DNA from: Ciona intestinalis
Lineage: Eukaryota > Chordata > Ascidiacea > Phlebobranchia > Cionidae
DNA: 64,000 nucleotides
Reading direction: 5' to 3'
NCBI RefSeq assembly: GCF_000224145.3
Contig: NC_020172.2
Location: 1,248,921 to 1,312,920 of the forward strand
Shown here: one piece after another, positions 23,601 to 37,100 of the stretch
Numbering within the stretch: position 1 is the stretch's first letter
Layout: the number at the start of each line of letters is the position of its first letter
Program-made: the position numbers and the translations under genes
The notes under the pieces: model-generated
What the model was told of the DNA's origin: nothing
The model's input: the letters and a program-made list of their open reading frames with translations, nothing else
Databases searched by the model: none

Positions 23601-24431
23601 TTCAAATGTTAAGTGTTATAATTATCCCACTTCACCTTGTTTAATTTACCAAATACCAAAACGCTTTCGACATTTCTTGTACAACACATGACATTACCGT
23701 AAGTTTTCCAAAAATGGTAAGCGAATATATTAAGATTATATATATCCTAGCATTATTCCCAGTTTTGATAATATTACGATATCTTAGCAAACGTATTAAG
23801 TTCACGTTGATTCCAAATACGGCCTGCGGCGGTGGTACTCGCTAGGATAAACTGGATGCTTTGCTGGTTGGTAATATAATATCAGCCAAGCAAGGGCTGT
23901 GAAAATATTCAAATTATTTTCGATCGAATCTCCAGCAGACTTAGTGTGCAAAGGATTTCGGCTAACTGCTTAACGCATTAGCTGTCGACTGATGCGAGCA
24001 ACGGAGCATAACGGCGCACGGTCACGGGTCATCGGTTCCAGTCATCACCATAGTTACTAAGACTTTGATCGTAAAAGGGGAGGACCGCTAACTGCTAGCA
24101 GGAGACTGTAAAAGTGCGAAAACTATCTGTCAGTTACTTGGCAATAAAGCTGGCGGCTGGCTCTGGTTTGAAATTGAATCAATGGGCTTGAAATGCCGGA
24201 ATAGTAAAGCTGGATTATTTTGACGTAAGTATACGCCGTGGGCAACATGGCATCGGTCATCGGTTAGTGTCGCCGAGGTTTGTTTGTTGTCAATATAAGC
24301 GTTATTCCGGATGTACGGAGTATTACGGAGGATGATGTTCGTAACCGTGAAATTGCACGATGTAAACAAAATCAAGACTGGATCTCTACTTCCACCTTGC
24401 GGGCTACAAAATTAACGCATATCGAGAAATA
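20695..24431. other. DNA upstream of Gli, no supported gene
   Basis: AT-rich with scattered moderate-GC patches. An open frame at 20628-21029 (minus, 134 codons) overlaps the Gli start in another frame and is not supported. 22235-22319 is a 40-base direct duplication. Likely holds the Gli promoter and 5' UTR, but I cannot place them. Confidence 0.4.
22235..22319. repeat. Two-copy tandem repeat, about 40 bp unit
   Basis: AAAGTCAGAAAAACTCCCCCGACAATG... followed by TCAAAATACAACAC occurs twice back to back, essentially identical. Confidence 0.9.
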
Positions 24432-24613
24432 GTAAGGTGAGAGAAGATATGATTTCTATTATTCGTCCCATTTGGTAGTTAACAAATATTATTCAAAGAA
24501 TTATAAAACCGTATCCCCACGACTCCAATAGACCGATGTTAACTGTTTAAAACACGATCAGGATATTTGGCCTATGTACTAAAGGTGTCCCGCCTCCCCC
24601 TTCCTGCTATACA
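24432..24613. repeat. MITE, inverted-interior orientation
   Basis: AGTAAGGTGAGAGAAGATATG left end, GTGTCCCGCCTCCCCCTTCC right end, TTTGGTAGTTAACAAATATT and CACGATCAGGATATTTGG inside. Confidence 0.75.
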
Positions 24614-24687
24614 CCAACAAAACCACACTACGATGCCAATTAGGAAAAGTTGCGAGTGCTTTATACATTAATCGATCAATATATGGT

Positions 24688-24790
24688 ACTGTGGGGTAGG
24701 ATGGGATACAATTATATGTTTTATTTTGAGCGTGTTGTAACAACTGTTGTTTTACAATTTACAACAACGTTCATTTGCACATTGCTGCGA
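24688..24790. repeat. Partial MITE (left end)
   Basis: GTACTGTGGGGTAGGATGGGA, then GAGCGTGTTGTAACAACTG. The right half is missing. Confidence 0.45.
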
Positions 24791-24904
24791 CGAAAAGAAT
24801 ATTAGTTAGTTATCTAAATTAGATACATTTGGGTTATTTAATCAACATGGTGAATACCCCGTCTGAGCAGCGGTTAAATCATAAATGAATGTAACTTGCT
24901 TTAT

Positions 24905-25105
24905 CGGCGCGTGGCTGGAATATAGGACAGTCTTGCCCGCTTACGAGTTACTACATAAGCCAATGTAACTTTGTGGGTGATTGTTTATTAGTAAAAACTG
25001 AGTTGGAACAATATCTTTTACACATACACCTTCAATGGTGGTAAGCTTTGAACTCCTAACCTCTGGGTTAGAGGCGGACGCGTTAACAACTATACCACAA
25101 CGCAG
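24905..25105 (-). repeat. SINE, reverse orientation
   Basis: Tail (GCTTACGAGTTACTACATAAG, AACTTTGTGGGTGATTG), core, then reversed head with CTAACCTCTGGGTTAGAGGC and ACTATACCACAACGC. Confidence 0.7.
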
Positions 25106-25350
25106 GAAAAGTCAGGTGTTGTAATCAGGTCGACGCAAATATTCGTGTAAACATAAATTCATAAACGATTATCGAAACTTGAATTACGATTATTAAAAAT
25201 TTATATAGGCATAAAAAACACTAAAGGTGGCTGTACACACTATCCGGAATTCATTCGTTTTCTCCGGATATCGCTGCCGCATGCGGAACTCGGTAATGGG
25301 TTTGCAATGTTTGCATGTCGGATACTGTGTACATCCACCTTTATACATAC

Positions 25351-25507
25351 CTACACGAAGCCCGTAAGTTGGTATCTCCGGTGTCGCAACTGCTGTGACA
25401 TTCGGTTGAAGCTCGTGTATGACGGTAGAGGTAGATGTTCGTACACTCTCCTTGCGTAAGACACCTTCTTCCATTCCAAGCAAATTACCAGCGCCAGCCA
25501 TGCACAT
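25351..25507 (-). CDS. Candidate upstream coding exon (alternative Gli start or other gene)
   Basis: ATG at 25507 opens a frame of about 52 codons (MCMAGAGNLLGMEEG...) ending at a strong donor GTAG|GTATGT in phase 1. That phase would splice in frame to Gli exon 13831-13869, though not to 20201-20310. Seen: frame and donor. Inferred: membership of Gli as an alternative first exon. It could equally belong to an unrelated gene or be chance. No domain recognised. Confidence 0.3.
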
Positions 25508-25742
25508 ACACTTAGTGCATAAAGCAGGAAGGCTATTTATAAATATTTTGCATAAAAAATGGCATGAAATTTATGCTACATGACAGAGCTTCAACACTAT
25601 TTAGATTATTTTAGCTTCACTAAAAAAATTCTTCAATTCTTTCCATGCATTGTATTAGATTCACCCGTTAGTAAAAATCCGTGATAACCATTGGAACGAT
25701 AATGCAGGCAACGAAACAAGCGGAAGATGATATTAGCATCGT

Positions 25743-25852
25743 ATAGTGGGGTGGGGGAAGACGGGAAAATTTTAGCACTTAATATTCAAATATCCTGGTC
25801 GGGACCAGAAAACAGAATAAAAATGCGTCCCATCTTCCCCCATCCTACTATA
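25743..25852. repeat. MITE with internal deletion
   Basis: TATAGTGGGGTGGGGGAAGA left end, CCATCTTCCCCCATCCTACTATA right end. Only about 110 bases long because the central half is missing. Confidence 0.8.
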
Positions 25853-26110
25853 AATATGATTATGTAAATAACTATGCCTCTTGTAGAATTCTTGCAACAT
25901 ATAAATCGATTTATAAACCAATCTTTCGAGGCAGTGAATAGGTTAGGCGTAACGGATTCATTTGTATCAAAAATGGCTTTTTGTTTAATATTTTTTAAAT
26001 ATATTGATAAGGCACCATTTGGGCGGTAACTTATTGAAAAATTTGCTTTCGAAAAATTCTGATTTTTTTCACACCGAAAATTCGCTACTAAGTAAGAGAC
26101 TGCTATATGA

Positions 26111-29100
26111 TCAAGGAGTAAGCCTCTTAGGATCACGTGGGAAGAGAGAAGACGAACGGATGTTGTGAAGACCTAGATACAACATCACTACTCTCTCCAT
26201 ACCTAGCAAAGTGGATAAATAAATTAAATTGAATAAATGCAACTTATTTACCCTCGTGGTGGGGCAAAAACAGTCATTATAACATAAGTGTTCTGTTTTA
26301 TACATCTTGTGTTCGCTTACGACATATGTAACTTTGTGTGCGATTGTTTTTTTTTTCTGTATGACAACTTATACAACTCATTAGTGAACACTGAGCTGGA
26401 CCCTTTACACACATGTCTGTGTTTGTGATTCTTCCAAAGTAAAAAGTATTTTAATACGATGCTTGTATAAACACTACTGTAAGATTTTTTTTAGTACTCT
26501 ACCTTTTGCATTAGGAGTAAAAAACAGAAACAGGAAAAAAACAGCAGAAATAGAAACAAATGGACAAAATCTTAAAACCTTAAAATTAAAAAATTGAGAA
26601 AAAACAAATAACATATATGTTTTGAGACAATTTAAAAGGCCCTAAATGAAAATGGTCAACATCTTTAAATTTATAAATTGAGAAAAAATATATTTATTGT
26701 AGAAATAGTTCAACCCACCTATCCCACCACCAGCATGAGGAGGGCAGCCATATTTAAATGAGTCGATATAAGCTTCAATTGTTTTCAGATCAATTCCGTG
26801 TGCTTTGGCTCGTTCAGACAGAAACTCAGGGTCATGGATCCTCTGAGCACCGGACAATATTTCTTCTCCTCTCATAAACATGTCATACGAGTTGGACCAT
26901 TTCTTCAAAGTACAAAGAATATATTAAGTACATCTGGGTGCAGACACCTTGATTTTGAAACCAATTATTTGTGCGTATGTTTTAACTATCATCGTTTTGG
27001 AGTTCTATTTTGTTTTCTAGTTCTTCTACATTGACTATCAGAATACAGAGTTAAAACCTTCCCTTTATTTTGATTATAATATTACTATTAATTGCCTCTT
27101 CGATTACATTAGCGACGATTTAAATTTTAAACAAAAAATCTGGATACAGCGACAAAACAATAGTTAAAGACACTCACAGTTAAAAACATATATTCGTTTG
27201 GTTGGAAAAAAATAAGCGTGGTAACTACACCTAGCAGACAAACAAGCCATTTATGTTTAATTAATATCAAGTTAGTGTTCTAATAGAAACAACAAGGTGC
27301 ATAATAACGAAAACTATTCTAAATCTAAAGAATATATATATTTTTTTTAGCAAGAAGCTCACTGCAGGCCAAGCAATATAAGGAACATAATTACATAATA
27401 CAAGTGAATCAGCTTGTATGAAAACTAGAACTAGGCATATATGATGTTGTGTCATATTAACTGAACATTATTATTAGTTGGTTTATTGAAAATATGAGAC
27501 ACAAATGTCCCCAAGACTACATAAACCACACAGCACACTTACTGGGTTGTCAGGATCAGGCATAGTGTAGAAAGGTCGCACTTCAAGAGGATATTTATCA
27601 AGTATGTAATAATCGGTGTCGTATTTTTGACGAACAAGACGACCAAGAAGCTTCTCAGATGGGGTGCTGATAAGAATAAAGCATTTCATTTATGAGTTTA
27701 GGAAGTTTTCATTTATTTTTTTAGGAATCATTGTGTACCAAAAAAATAAAAAAAAAACCTAAAATGTACTTAAAAATACATTAAAAATTATGTTTTTTGT
27801 ATATTTACTTATATAAACATATTTTTTTAATATAATATATGTATATTTTTTATTTTTAACAAACCCCAAATTTCTTCCTTGTAAAATACAATCCTCCTCA
27901 CCTGAGATCCTCATTGTCCTGCATCTCCACTCCTGCATCATTCAACATCTTCACTGCCTCCGGATACTGAAGGATCAGAGTTGGCTCGAGGAACTTGAAT
28001 GGCTCTGCTGGATACTGTCGAGCTACTGTCGTGATCTCTTTCTGGTAGCTGGAATTATTGGGCACGTAAGTGACTTTTTAGTTGAACAGATGTTTTTGTT
28101 GGGCACGTATTGGCCTTATAGATACTTTTTCGTAAAACAGTTGTTCTTGGTGGACACATAAGTATACATATAGATTTTTTGTTGGTAAGTTGTCCTTGAC
28201 AAGTGTAGGAATACAATACATACAGCCCCAGAGTTTTACACTGTCAATGTCAATGTACATTTTTGTGTATTTTTAACATTTATTTTATAATGAAACGCGT
28301 CTATGCATTAGTGATCAGCTCTGTTGTTTACTATGACAATTCTGGTACGAATTACTTTTAAATAAAACTTGAACCTTTTAAAATATTAGTCAAACTTCTT
28401 TAAAAATGTCAATGGAAAGTAAAATACATTTTTGATTTTTTTTTTTTTTTTTTAGTTACTAATAGAAACATTTCTTTCGGTTTGAATCAATATGTTGTAG
28501 ATGTAGCCGCAAATAAAACACTGTGCTCAATTTTACTGCATGTCTAATTTTTTAATTCTAATCATCCTATTAGCCCGTTTTAAGTTATAAAAACTAGTTA
28601 AAAAAACATATGAACACTCTTATTGGCTCCATTTAAGTTCTGAAAACTAACCCATTTTATAAAATGCTCACCTTTCTCTCAACCCTTTGAATATAGATAT
28701 GAACATATCTCCGATAACCTGCAACACTTCATGATAGTGATATTGGAAAGCCATCTCAAGATCAAGACCAACAAACTCAGTAAGATGTCTATGGGTGTTG
28801 GAATCTTCTGCTCGAAACACTGAAACAATAATATATTAAAGAAACAGCAAAGAGATAGCGACATAAAAACTAAAAACCTTATATCCCATATATAGGCATC
28901 AATCTATAGGAAAACCAGTGTGGTCTTCTTTAGACAATGTCCTAAGACATTATATTTAATTGAGGTAATTTCACTAGTTAAACTAAGAGTATATGTATGT
29001 AAACTGATTGCATAAGGTTACCAAGCTTTTAACAAAGGTTGGAAAACTGCTTTCAAAAATGTTCTATTCTTTAATGGAAATTATTCAATTTACTGATTAA

Positions 29101-32100
29101 GCTACGTAAGTAAAAAAGCGACCATTGGGCTGGAGCAATCGCCGTTAAGTGTCTGGCCCAATGATGTTACTATGATACACTATACAGTGCCTACCTGCAC
29201 CAACAGTAAAAACCTTTTCAAAGTCAGCAGCAATTGCCATCTGTTTGTACAGTTGTGGACTTTGTGCAAGAAAGGCATTTGTTTTGAAGTAAGAGACCTG
29301 TAGGAAATATTATCACCAATTTTATCACGAAAAAATAAAATAATTAAATTATTAAGCTATAAAGGTGGCAAATTGATGGTAAACATAATCATAAAAAAGT
29401 TATCCAATTTCAATACATAACCTGTTTCTAGTTTCAGTACAATAACAGTAGGTTTTCAAAATGCAATTGTCTGTGTAAGTTAAGTCTTACTATATTTTTT
29501 TATAGACATTATATGAGCACTTTACACCTCCTGCTCTAATATAAAAACAAGGGTAATGGGCCAATTCTGGCCTAAATCTTAGGACCTATGGCATGCCACG
29601 CTACGGGACCTCACTCACATAGAATAGAATGCTATTAAAACATGTTCACAAGTTTACATACAATTTGTACTGTAGTTATGCATTGGTAATTGGTCATATA
29701 TACTTTATAATATTAATATTAGGCTATTTTTGTTTAACCCACCGTAAACACATTCGCCCCTCCTTCGCTAGCCGCTGATATTATCTTGGGTGTGTGGATC
29801 TCACAGAAGCCCTTCGCTGTCAAAGTATCTCGGAATAGCTTACACACACCAGCCTCGAGTCTGAAGATTGCTTGCTTGGTGGTGGTCTTCATAGTAAAAT
29901 ATATATTTTATATAAATAAAAGCGATCGCATATATGACTATCTTCTACCTTTTCAAAAAAAATGATGTCTTTGAATTTAAATTTAAAACTATGGGTAATA
30001 TTACCGTAGTAATATATAGAAGTGCTGTGCAAAATCTGATACAGCTAAAAGCTCGAAGTATATGGATAATCTAATTAAACAATATAGTGTAGGATACATA
30101 ATGGGCCTATTGTAGAACATGATGAATGTCTGATAAAAATTTGTAAATATTGTTGAAAATGGTTTTGGAAAATCAATTTTAACAAGTTATGAATAATCAA
30201 GGAATTGTTTATACTATATAGTAGAGATCGACCGATATCAATTTTTTCCACCGATACCTATATTTTTTCCACCGATACAGACAGTGGCACAGCCAGAAAA
30301 AAAATAAGGGGGGGGGGGGGGTTTAATCAAAAAATTGTCAAAAAATAATTTTTAAAATTTTTTTTTTTGGTTAAAAGGGGGTGTCGTGACCCCCATGCTG
30401 CCCCACTGGATACCAATATAAAATCTGACATACAGAAAGGTCAAGTAGGGCGCACGTCGCTTCGCACGAACTATCTATATAACGGTGAAATATCAGCGCT
30501 TTTGATACCGATTATTGGTAAAATGTAAATATCGGCGATCGACCTCTACTATGTAGCATATACAAGCTGGTACTGTAACACTGTAACATAATATACGACA
30601 ACCACAATGTAATACACACCCTCAAATCAAGGATTCGGTTGTCAAGTCTTGTATCAAGGTTGACTCTTGGACGACCTCCCTCCTCATTCTTACCATCTTC
30701 CAGTTCTGGTCGTGAGGCATCTTCTATCAGCAGAGGGAGCTGTGGAGCTGCTTTGCTCACTACGAAAATCTAATAAAAAACATTTATATATATATATATA
30801 CTTTTTTTTATAGTTTCATTAAAAAAAATTTTTGACAAAAATTGTTTTTGTTTTTATAAAACTTCATTTATAATTTATGTGCAGGTGTTTAAATGGGTCT
30901 AGATAAAAATATAACATTAAACAAAAATATTAGTAGTTTTGTTTACCTTGCCGATATGAATTTCCACATCATCCTGTGTGCAACTTTCCACCTTTTGTTC
31001 AACTTTCTTCACCACGCCATACACATCCACTATGCTTTCTTTGCTGATGCTAAAAACAACACAAAATACGTGAAAACTAATTTAAGCTATTTCAAAAATA
31101 AACACAATAGACGGCCATTGTCTATATATGTATCCTTAAGCAAGAAACTTAATGGAAATTGCTTCAACCCAGTGGCGTACTGGCCCCTATGAATTGTCAG
31201 CCATACACCACTCAGAAAAATATTACTTTTACCAAGTAACTACGCTACATGTAATAACTCGAAAACGGGCACAAAGTCCATTAAAAAAACACCTGTGTTA
31301 TAACGACTGTCATTGTCTTACCATGCAAGAATAAACAACATTCATTTATTTAAACTTACTTGGCACAAAACTTGACCATCTGTTTGCTAATTTTTTCACC
31401 AACAAAGATTAATGCTTGGATAGTTGACTGCTGATGCCGTAGCACAGTGAAGCATTGTTTACCAGTACCACGTGAAGTGTGGAGACGGCCACGAACCCAG
31501 ATGTTTTTTTCTGCCAGGTTCGGTCCTATATCTCCAATTGGTTGTAAGCAGCGATCTGGAAAAATATTTAATGTAAAAAGAATAAATATATGGTTGGCTA
31601 TGAGTTTGAAATTTTAAAAGCATGGAAATTTGTATGATATTAAATGGGTAAACAAATAGAACACAAAATGTTCCACATTTCCTAATTTTACTTTCAACAT
31701 TTGACAACCGCTCTTTAGTCTTGAGGATACAATACTGGTATATAATTCTGCTACTGATCTTTGTTTACTACCAAATGAAAAAATGGAAACATAGACCATC
31801 TAATCCCAACATACTATAAACAGTTCTATGTTCGGCATACAACTTCTTTTTTTATGATTTCCACCAAAGTTTACAAGCATTGGCTATTTTTGCCGAAAAG
31901 CTTTGGATTGTTTGTGTTAATATGCACAAAATATACAAGCAATATTAGGATTTATTACATTGTACGTCAAACCAATTTTACTACACCTGGTTTCTCGGAG
32001 GATTGTATCATCACCATGTCTCCATAGAGATCTTTAGAAACATCATCTGCGTCAGCTTTCTGTTGGGCATCAGCTTGCTCTTGCTGACGCTGCGCCTTCT

Positions 32101-32843
32101 TTGCAGCTTTCTCAGCATCTTTCTGTTGTTTCTTTAATGCTTTTTTTGACATTGGTTTACCATCGTCACTAAATATATAAATATATGTCTTATATTATAT
32201 GACTTGTACTGTACAAGTCAAGTGTTGAAAATTTCCATAAAAAAAAATTGTTTAAAAATAAAAAGATTGTTACCAGTAAAAATTAGAGCACGACCGATTT
32301 ATCGGCCGCATTTTTGGTGATTTACCGATTATAGGCAAAGGCAAAAAACAGCCAATATTATCGGCGCTAAGTAACCAGACGGTTTTTAATCAGTCAAGTT
32401 TTTTAGGTGAATTAAAATATCGATTATCGCCAACTGAAATTTACAAAATATCGGCATCGGTTTGAAAAAAGCTATATCGATCGGGCTCTAGTCAAAATTC
32501 ACTGTAGTATTACAGATTAAGCAATATATTATATTATGGGTATTAAGTGCTATCCAAGTGTAGAAAAAATCGTTTTAAATTTAATGATAAAGTAAGTGAC
32601 ACTAGTAAAAAATAAAATGTATAAGTGAAGAATCCTTCATTAAGCAATATGTTAGGTACCACATACCAGAATACGTGTATTGGATTCTTTATTAGCAACA
32701 GTAAATTTAACTCTTTAATCATAAAAATATATATAAATTTTAGATTTCTTGTAAACACAAAAATAAGATGACCCGAACTTTACAACAATAAAATAATTTT
32801 ATACTAAAACTTACCCTAAGGGGACATTTTCCACATCTGCCAT
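26111..32843 (-). CDS. DARS1: Cytosolic aspartyl-tRNA synthetase
   Basis: Charges tRNA-Asp with aspartate in the cytosol; in animals it is part of the multisynthetase complex. Twelve exons, phase-consistent: 32815-32843 (ATG at 32843), 31987-32168, 31360-31555, 30947-31049, 30620-30769, 29743-29886, 29195-29297, 28672-28819, 27902-28048, 27543-27666, 26719-26902, 26111-26202 (stop); 533 residues against about 501 in human. Domains: Lys/Gln-rich N-terminal extension with a [20 protein letters not shown] run (residues about 15-50); OB-fold anticodon-binding domain ([15 protein letters not shown]); class II catalytic core with motif 2 ([15 protein letters not shown], about residue 303) and motif 3 ([18 protein letters not shown]); C-terminus [10 protein letters not shown], as in human. 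The extra length is the N-terminal extension. Head to head with ZTRAF1. Confidence 0.97.
26228..26400 (-). repeat. SINE tail fragment, reverse orientation
   Basis: CAGTCATTATAACATAAGTGT, TTCGCTTACGACATATGTAAC and TTTGTGTGCGATTG match the reversed SINE tail. Just upstream (minus sense) of the last DARS1 exon. Confidence 0.6.
29101..29180 (-). repeat. SINE core fragment
   Basis: CGACCATTGGGCTGGAGCAATCGCCGTTAAGTGTC-type text (29118-29152) matches the reversed SINE core. Lies in a DARS1 intron. Confidence 0.55.
29560..29640. repeat. Dispersed repeat fragment
   Basis: CAATTCTGGCCTAAATCTTAGG...GGCATGCCACGCTACGG...CACATAGAATAGAATG also occurs, diverged, at about 14180-14255. Family not recognised. 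Confidence 0.5.
30219..30551. repeat. Inverted-repeat element, CGACCGAT family
   Basis: TAGTAGAGATCGACCGATAT at the left and ATATCGGCGATCGACCTCTACTA at the right are near-perfect inverted repeats. The interior is AT-rich with repeated CCGATAC and a G run near 30307-30320. Resembles short non-autonomous DNA transposons; superfamily not assigned. Lies in a DARS1 intron. Confidence 0.75.
31155..31345 (+). repeat. SINE, head missing
   Basis: GGAAATTGCTTCAACCCAGTG core, then the TTATAACGACTGTCATTGTC tail and ATTCATTTATTTA 3' end. Confidence 0.65.
31757..31817. repeat. MITE right-end fragment
   Basis: TTTGTTTACTACCAAATGAAA...GACCATCTAATCCCAACATACTATA. Confidence 0.5.
32284..32491. repeat. Inverted-repeat element, related CGACCGAT family
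   Basis: TTAGAGCACGACCGATTTATC left end and ATATCGATCGGGCTCTAG right end are inverted repeats. The interior repeats ATCGGC. A second, diverged subfamily of the type seen at 30219-30551. Lies in DARS1 intron 1. Confidence 0.7.
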
Positions 32844-34105
32844 ACTATCGGGTCAGATAAAACCAAAAAAACAGATAGACTTGTAAAACTAAATAAACAT
32901 GTGTATGATTAGAATGTATTTGTCATATAGCGTTAAGTTATCAATTGGGTTATATATATACCTGATTACCGGGTAACCTTACGCAACACGCATTAAAATG
33001 TGCAATGAAAATACACCTTGCTATGAAATGTTGCATCATGAACCCAAAATATGAAAAATCTTTATTTCTCAATTTTCATTACAAACGTGGAAACTACTCA
33101 AGCATAACCTTAATTTTAAACGTCATAGAAATGGTATATTATTTTTTTTATTAATTTTGATGTGTTTGCGTAAACATAATTACTAATTAAATTACAAACC
33201 CGGGGAAATTTGTTTCAAACTAGTTATTAGGAAAATATAATTGAAATACACGAAAAAATCATACTAAAAATGATTGAAAACTACTTGTTCATTGATTATA
33301 ATATGGGCAACATTTCGTTTATATACGCGCAAGCTAATTTATAAAAACTTTACCAAACTATTGATACTAACATTTCTTTGCTGAGAAAATTGTTAGTTTT
33401 ACTTCATAATTTAATTTATTTATTTCACCCTTTAACACGTTACGTCATGGTTGAGCAAGCATTCGATCAGCTGATTGCCAAAACAAAACATTCGCTCTCG
33501 ACCAATCAGAAGGCGAGGTCACAGCTGTTAGATTGTCAACTGTCCTGGAATGCCTGTTGGGAGGATTTCTGGTATTGGGACAATAGGATTATCATTCCAT
33601 AAGTTATTCTACTTATATCGTGACCATAACCTACTGATTTAGCCGCGTTGTTCGAGAATTTAAAGTGAAATTTCTGTCACGGTAACAACTCTTGTATTAA
33701 ACTGTCGGGTACTGGAATTTTACATTATAAACGCATTAGCTGATATTTTGATTGCAATTTAAAGAAAATCTGTCGTTGGACTATTTATAGGAAAATTCTG
33801 CATAATGAACAGTAGATTTGTCAGTTGTTTACCATAGTGCTTGAACTTGAAATTGCACAAATTAAAGTCAAGGCTTATTTTATGTGACTTTATCAGACCT
33901 GTGCTTTAATATTTAGCGAGGCTTCAATTAATGATATCATTTTATTAATTAATTATGCAACCAAGTTAGTAATGTTGAACTTAAACTTTAAAGAATAAAA
34001 ATTATTTCAGATAAATTAAAGATTTAAAAAAAAAAACTGTAGTAACTAGCGGCGCCGTGATAACGCATCATTTGCTCTTCATTTTCCATTCAAACATCAA
34101 GGAAA
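32844..34105. other. Intergenic region between divergent DARS1 and ZTRAF1
   Basis: 1.26 kb separates the two ATGs. Very AT-rich apart from a moderate-GC patch around 33440-33560. Must contain both promoters; no TATA or initiator that I can defend. An open frame at 33378-33602 looks like chance. Confidence 0.55.
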
Positions 34106-37100
34106 ATGATGTCCGAGCATAACCTGCTGGACACTCCAAGCAGCTCCACAGAGCAATGCAAAGAACCTCCAACCAAAAAGTTGAAAACCTCGAAAAGTAA
34201 TGCAAGCGAGAAGTTAGAAGAAAGACTGAATCATATCCTGAGTTGCACAGTAATTTGAATAATTAGTATGATGTGGTTTTACATAAAATTTACATAAAAA
34301 AATAAATTTCTTAAAAAATATATACCTTTATTTTAAAATTTAGTTTTTTAGAAAGTGCATTTTTTTAAATTAATGTTTTGTTAGAAAATCTTGTTTTTTC
34401 AAAATTAAGCGGTCAATGCCTTATTTTAAAGGAATTGTAATGTTTTTAATGCAGTGTTTCTGCAGGTTTGTCTTGACTTACCAACCTCAGCCTGTATGCA
34501 GTGTTGCCATGGTCATTTAATGTGTGTTGGCTGCTACCACCATTTGCTTGCTGATGCCCGCCTTAAAGATGAACAGGTAAACACTGCAGAACCGAACATA
34601 TTATTAGTTCGTTACACGCCCTATGCTTAAAAATGATTACTAGTACTCAAATGACAATGTTTTTAAGATTAGCTTTAATCTAATGGTTACTGTTAGTTTA
34701 ATTTTTTTGTTCAAATTACCAAAGTTTTTACAGTGTTAATAACTTAAATACTCAGCAGGAAGTGTATTCATATACATCCATGTAATGTGGGCTATATAAC
34801 AAAAAACACACTATACCATGTTGCCGTGTTTAAATACAGACATGTTTTAAGTATAAGATTATGGTTTATGTTATATAAACCCTATAAGGTTCTACCATCT
34901 TTAAATAAAGACAAACAAAAATCAATATTCATTTAATAATTTATCATTTCACGTCTGCGAACTCTGACCCCGTAAATGTTAAACCTTTAAAGGGTTTGTC
35001 TATTGTTTTAAAGTTTTAAACAAGCAGTAACTTGTTTAACTAGTACTTCTCATGAAAGTGAGATGTTTATTTAGTTGCTGGAGGTCATATACCCAACTGG
35101 GTGTTTATTGGCCCAATCTTGCCTAGTTTACAAGAGTTTTATTGCCTTTCTGTAACTTCACTGTGGAGTAGTTTGTATAGGATTTTCAAGTAAAGTGAAA
35201 TAATTTAAGTTTTACACATACATTCAATACTAAATGTAGTCCAAATCTACAACAATGGCAATTAGTTAACTAAATCTTAATGCATCCAGCTGAACCAATA
35301 TGAAGGTATATAACTTCTTTATCCTATTGAGCATTGGCAGGTGTTATAACACAAGTTTTCTATCTCATACACTTTGTTTACGCTTTTAAGTTACCACATA
35401 TTAAACTTTATGGGTGATAATTTCTCAGAATGTTAATTTTATTATAATACGTTTGACAATTTGGATAACTCAAAGTTTTTTATGGGTTGGAGCCATTACT
35501 GTTTAGTGTACTGCCGAAGAACACAGAGCAACAATGGCAGCAGCGACAAGCCTTGAACCCGTATCATCTCTAAAAACAGGGCTTTAACCAATAGTCCACA
35601 TCACCAAAATATTCTTAAAAAAACTCACTTGATAGTAGTTAAAATATACGATTTACCCAGGCGACTTGTCCTTCCTGTCGTGTCGATATAACTAGGGGTA
35701 CTTGCATTCGAAACCTCGCTGTCGAAAAAGCAATTTCCGAGCTCCCTGTTGAATGCAGAACATGCGGGGGAACTTTCCCGAGAAGCAACATCGTTAATCA
35801 TGAACTGCATCAGTGTTCGGAGCGTGTGGTCCCTTGCAGGTTCAATCTGCTTAAACTGTTTTCTATTAAAGCAGTGTCACTGTGTTTCAGCCCATATATA
35901 TTAGTGATGCGCAGTTATCTTTATTTCAAACGGCCTTTAAAATCTAAAATCAGCTAGAAGACAGTTGTCTCATATATATGTTGGCTGAAATGTTTGTATT
36001 GAAACAGAAAGCTTCTGTTTTATGTACTTTAGTGTCACTGTAAATTTGGTAAAATAGTAAGCGATTTTTTAAACAGTAGAGTGATTTTACCTCTTTAATT
36101 GATTTTAGAGCGACAAAACTGTTTTTTTATTTTTGTGTCGTAATAACTTTCAGATGTGTTTAAATATATTATAGGGTGTTAACGAAAAACTGTGTTAAAA
36201 TCAGATTCAAGCAGCTTGGTTGTTATTGGTCTGGCCCAGCCCACGAGTTGGACAATCATACAACCGATTGTAACCAGCACGCTAAGTCACCTACTGAGCT
36301 TCTAAAGTGTCTAGACCATATCCATTCACAGCAAGAAAAACAGGTGTTGTTTTATTATGTAACCAAGAGGTTTCTATATCTTACAGCAGTTTCCTGTAGG
36401 AAATGCTACATAGTGTGTAGGTTATGAAAGAGCAACACGTTTCTATTTGTCAACTAAACAATACAAAATGCCTGTTGATAGTATTATGTTTCTCTGTTAA
36501 TAACATAATGAGCCATCCATAGGCTTACAAACCAACCTATTTTTTTTAGTATTCTGTAATAATATTAATTATCACTATGATGTTTCAGAAAATGCAAATT
36601 ATGTAGGTAAAACGATGTAATTAGATATAGTAAAGTGTTATTAACTATCTACGTTCTTGTGTAGAACTAGAATATTTTAATATTTTCTGTTTTTCATACA
36701 AACAATTATAACATTATTGCGCTTTCATAGCTCTAGCAATACAACACATAAGTTCAAAATTTCAAAACCCTATGCATTATTTAAATAAATGGTAATAGCC
36801 CTAATAGGCCACTTTGAACTACACACCGTAATTGGAAATACTATATACCAGCCATAATAAAAGCGCTTTATTTTCAGGGGGCAGTGCTTCGAAACATAGT
36901 AGATTTATTGAGCTGTGATCTTATATCTTATATGGAGGTCCAGTTACGTCCATACAGAACTGATGATTTTGTAACCAAGTTATTCTATGAATCAAACAGA
37001 TTCCATTTGCTTGGACAAACTTGGATACTCAAGGTTGACGAACAATTAGTTTTGGTTTTAGAAAATAACTAAGACTACACCCAATTTTGCTTTACGCTGA

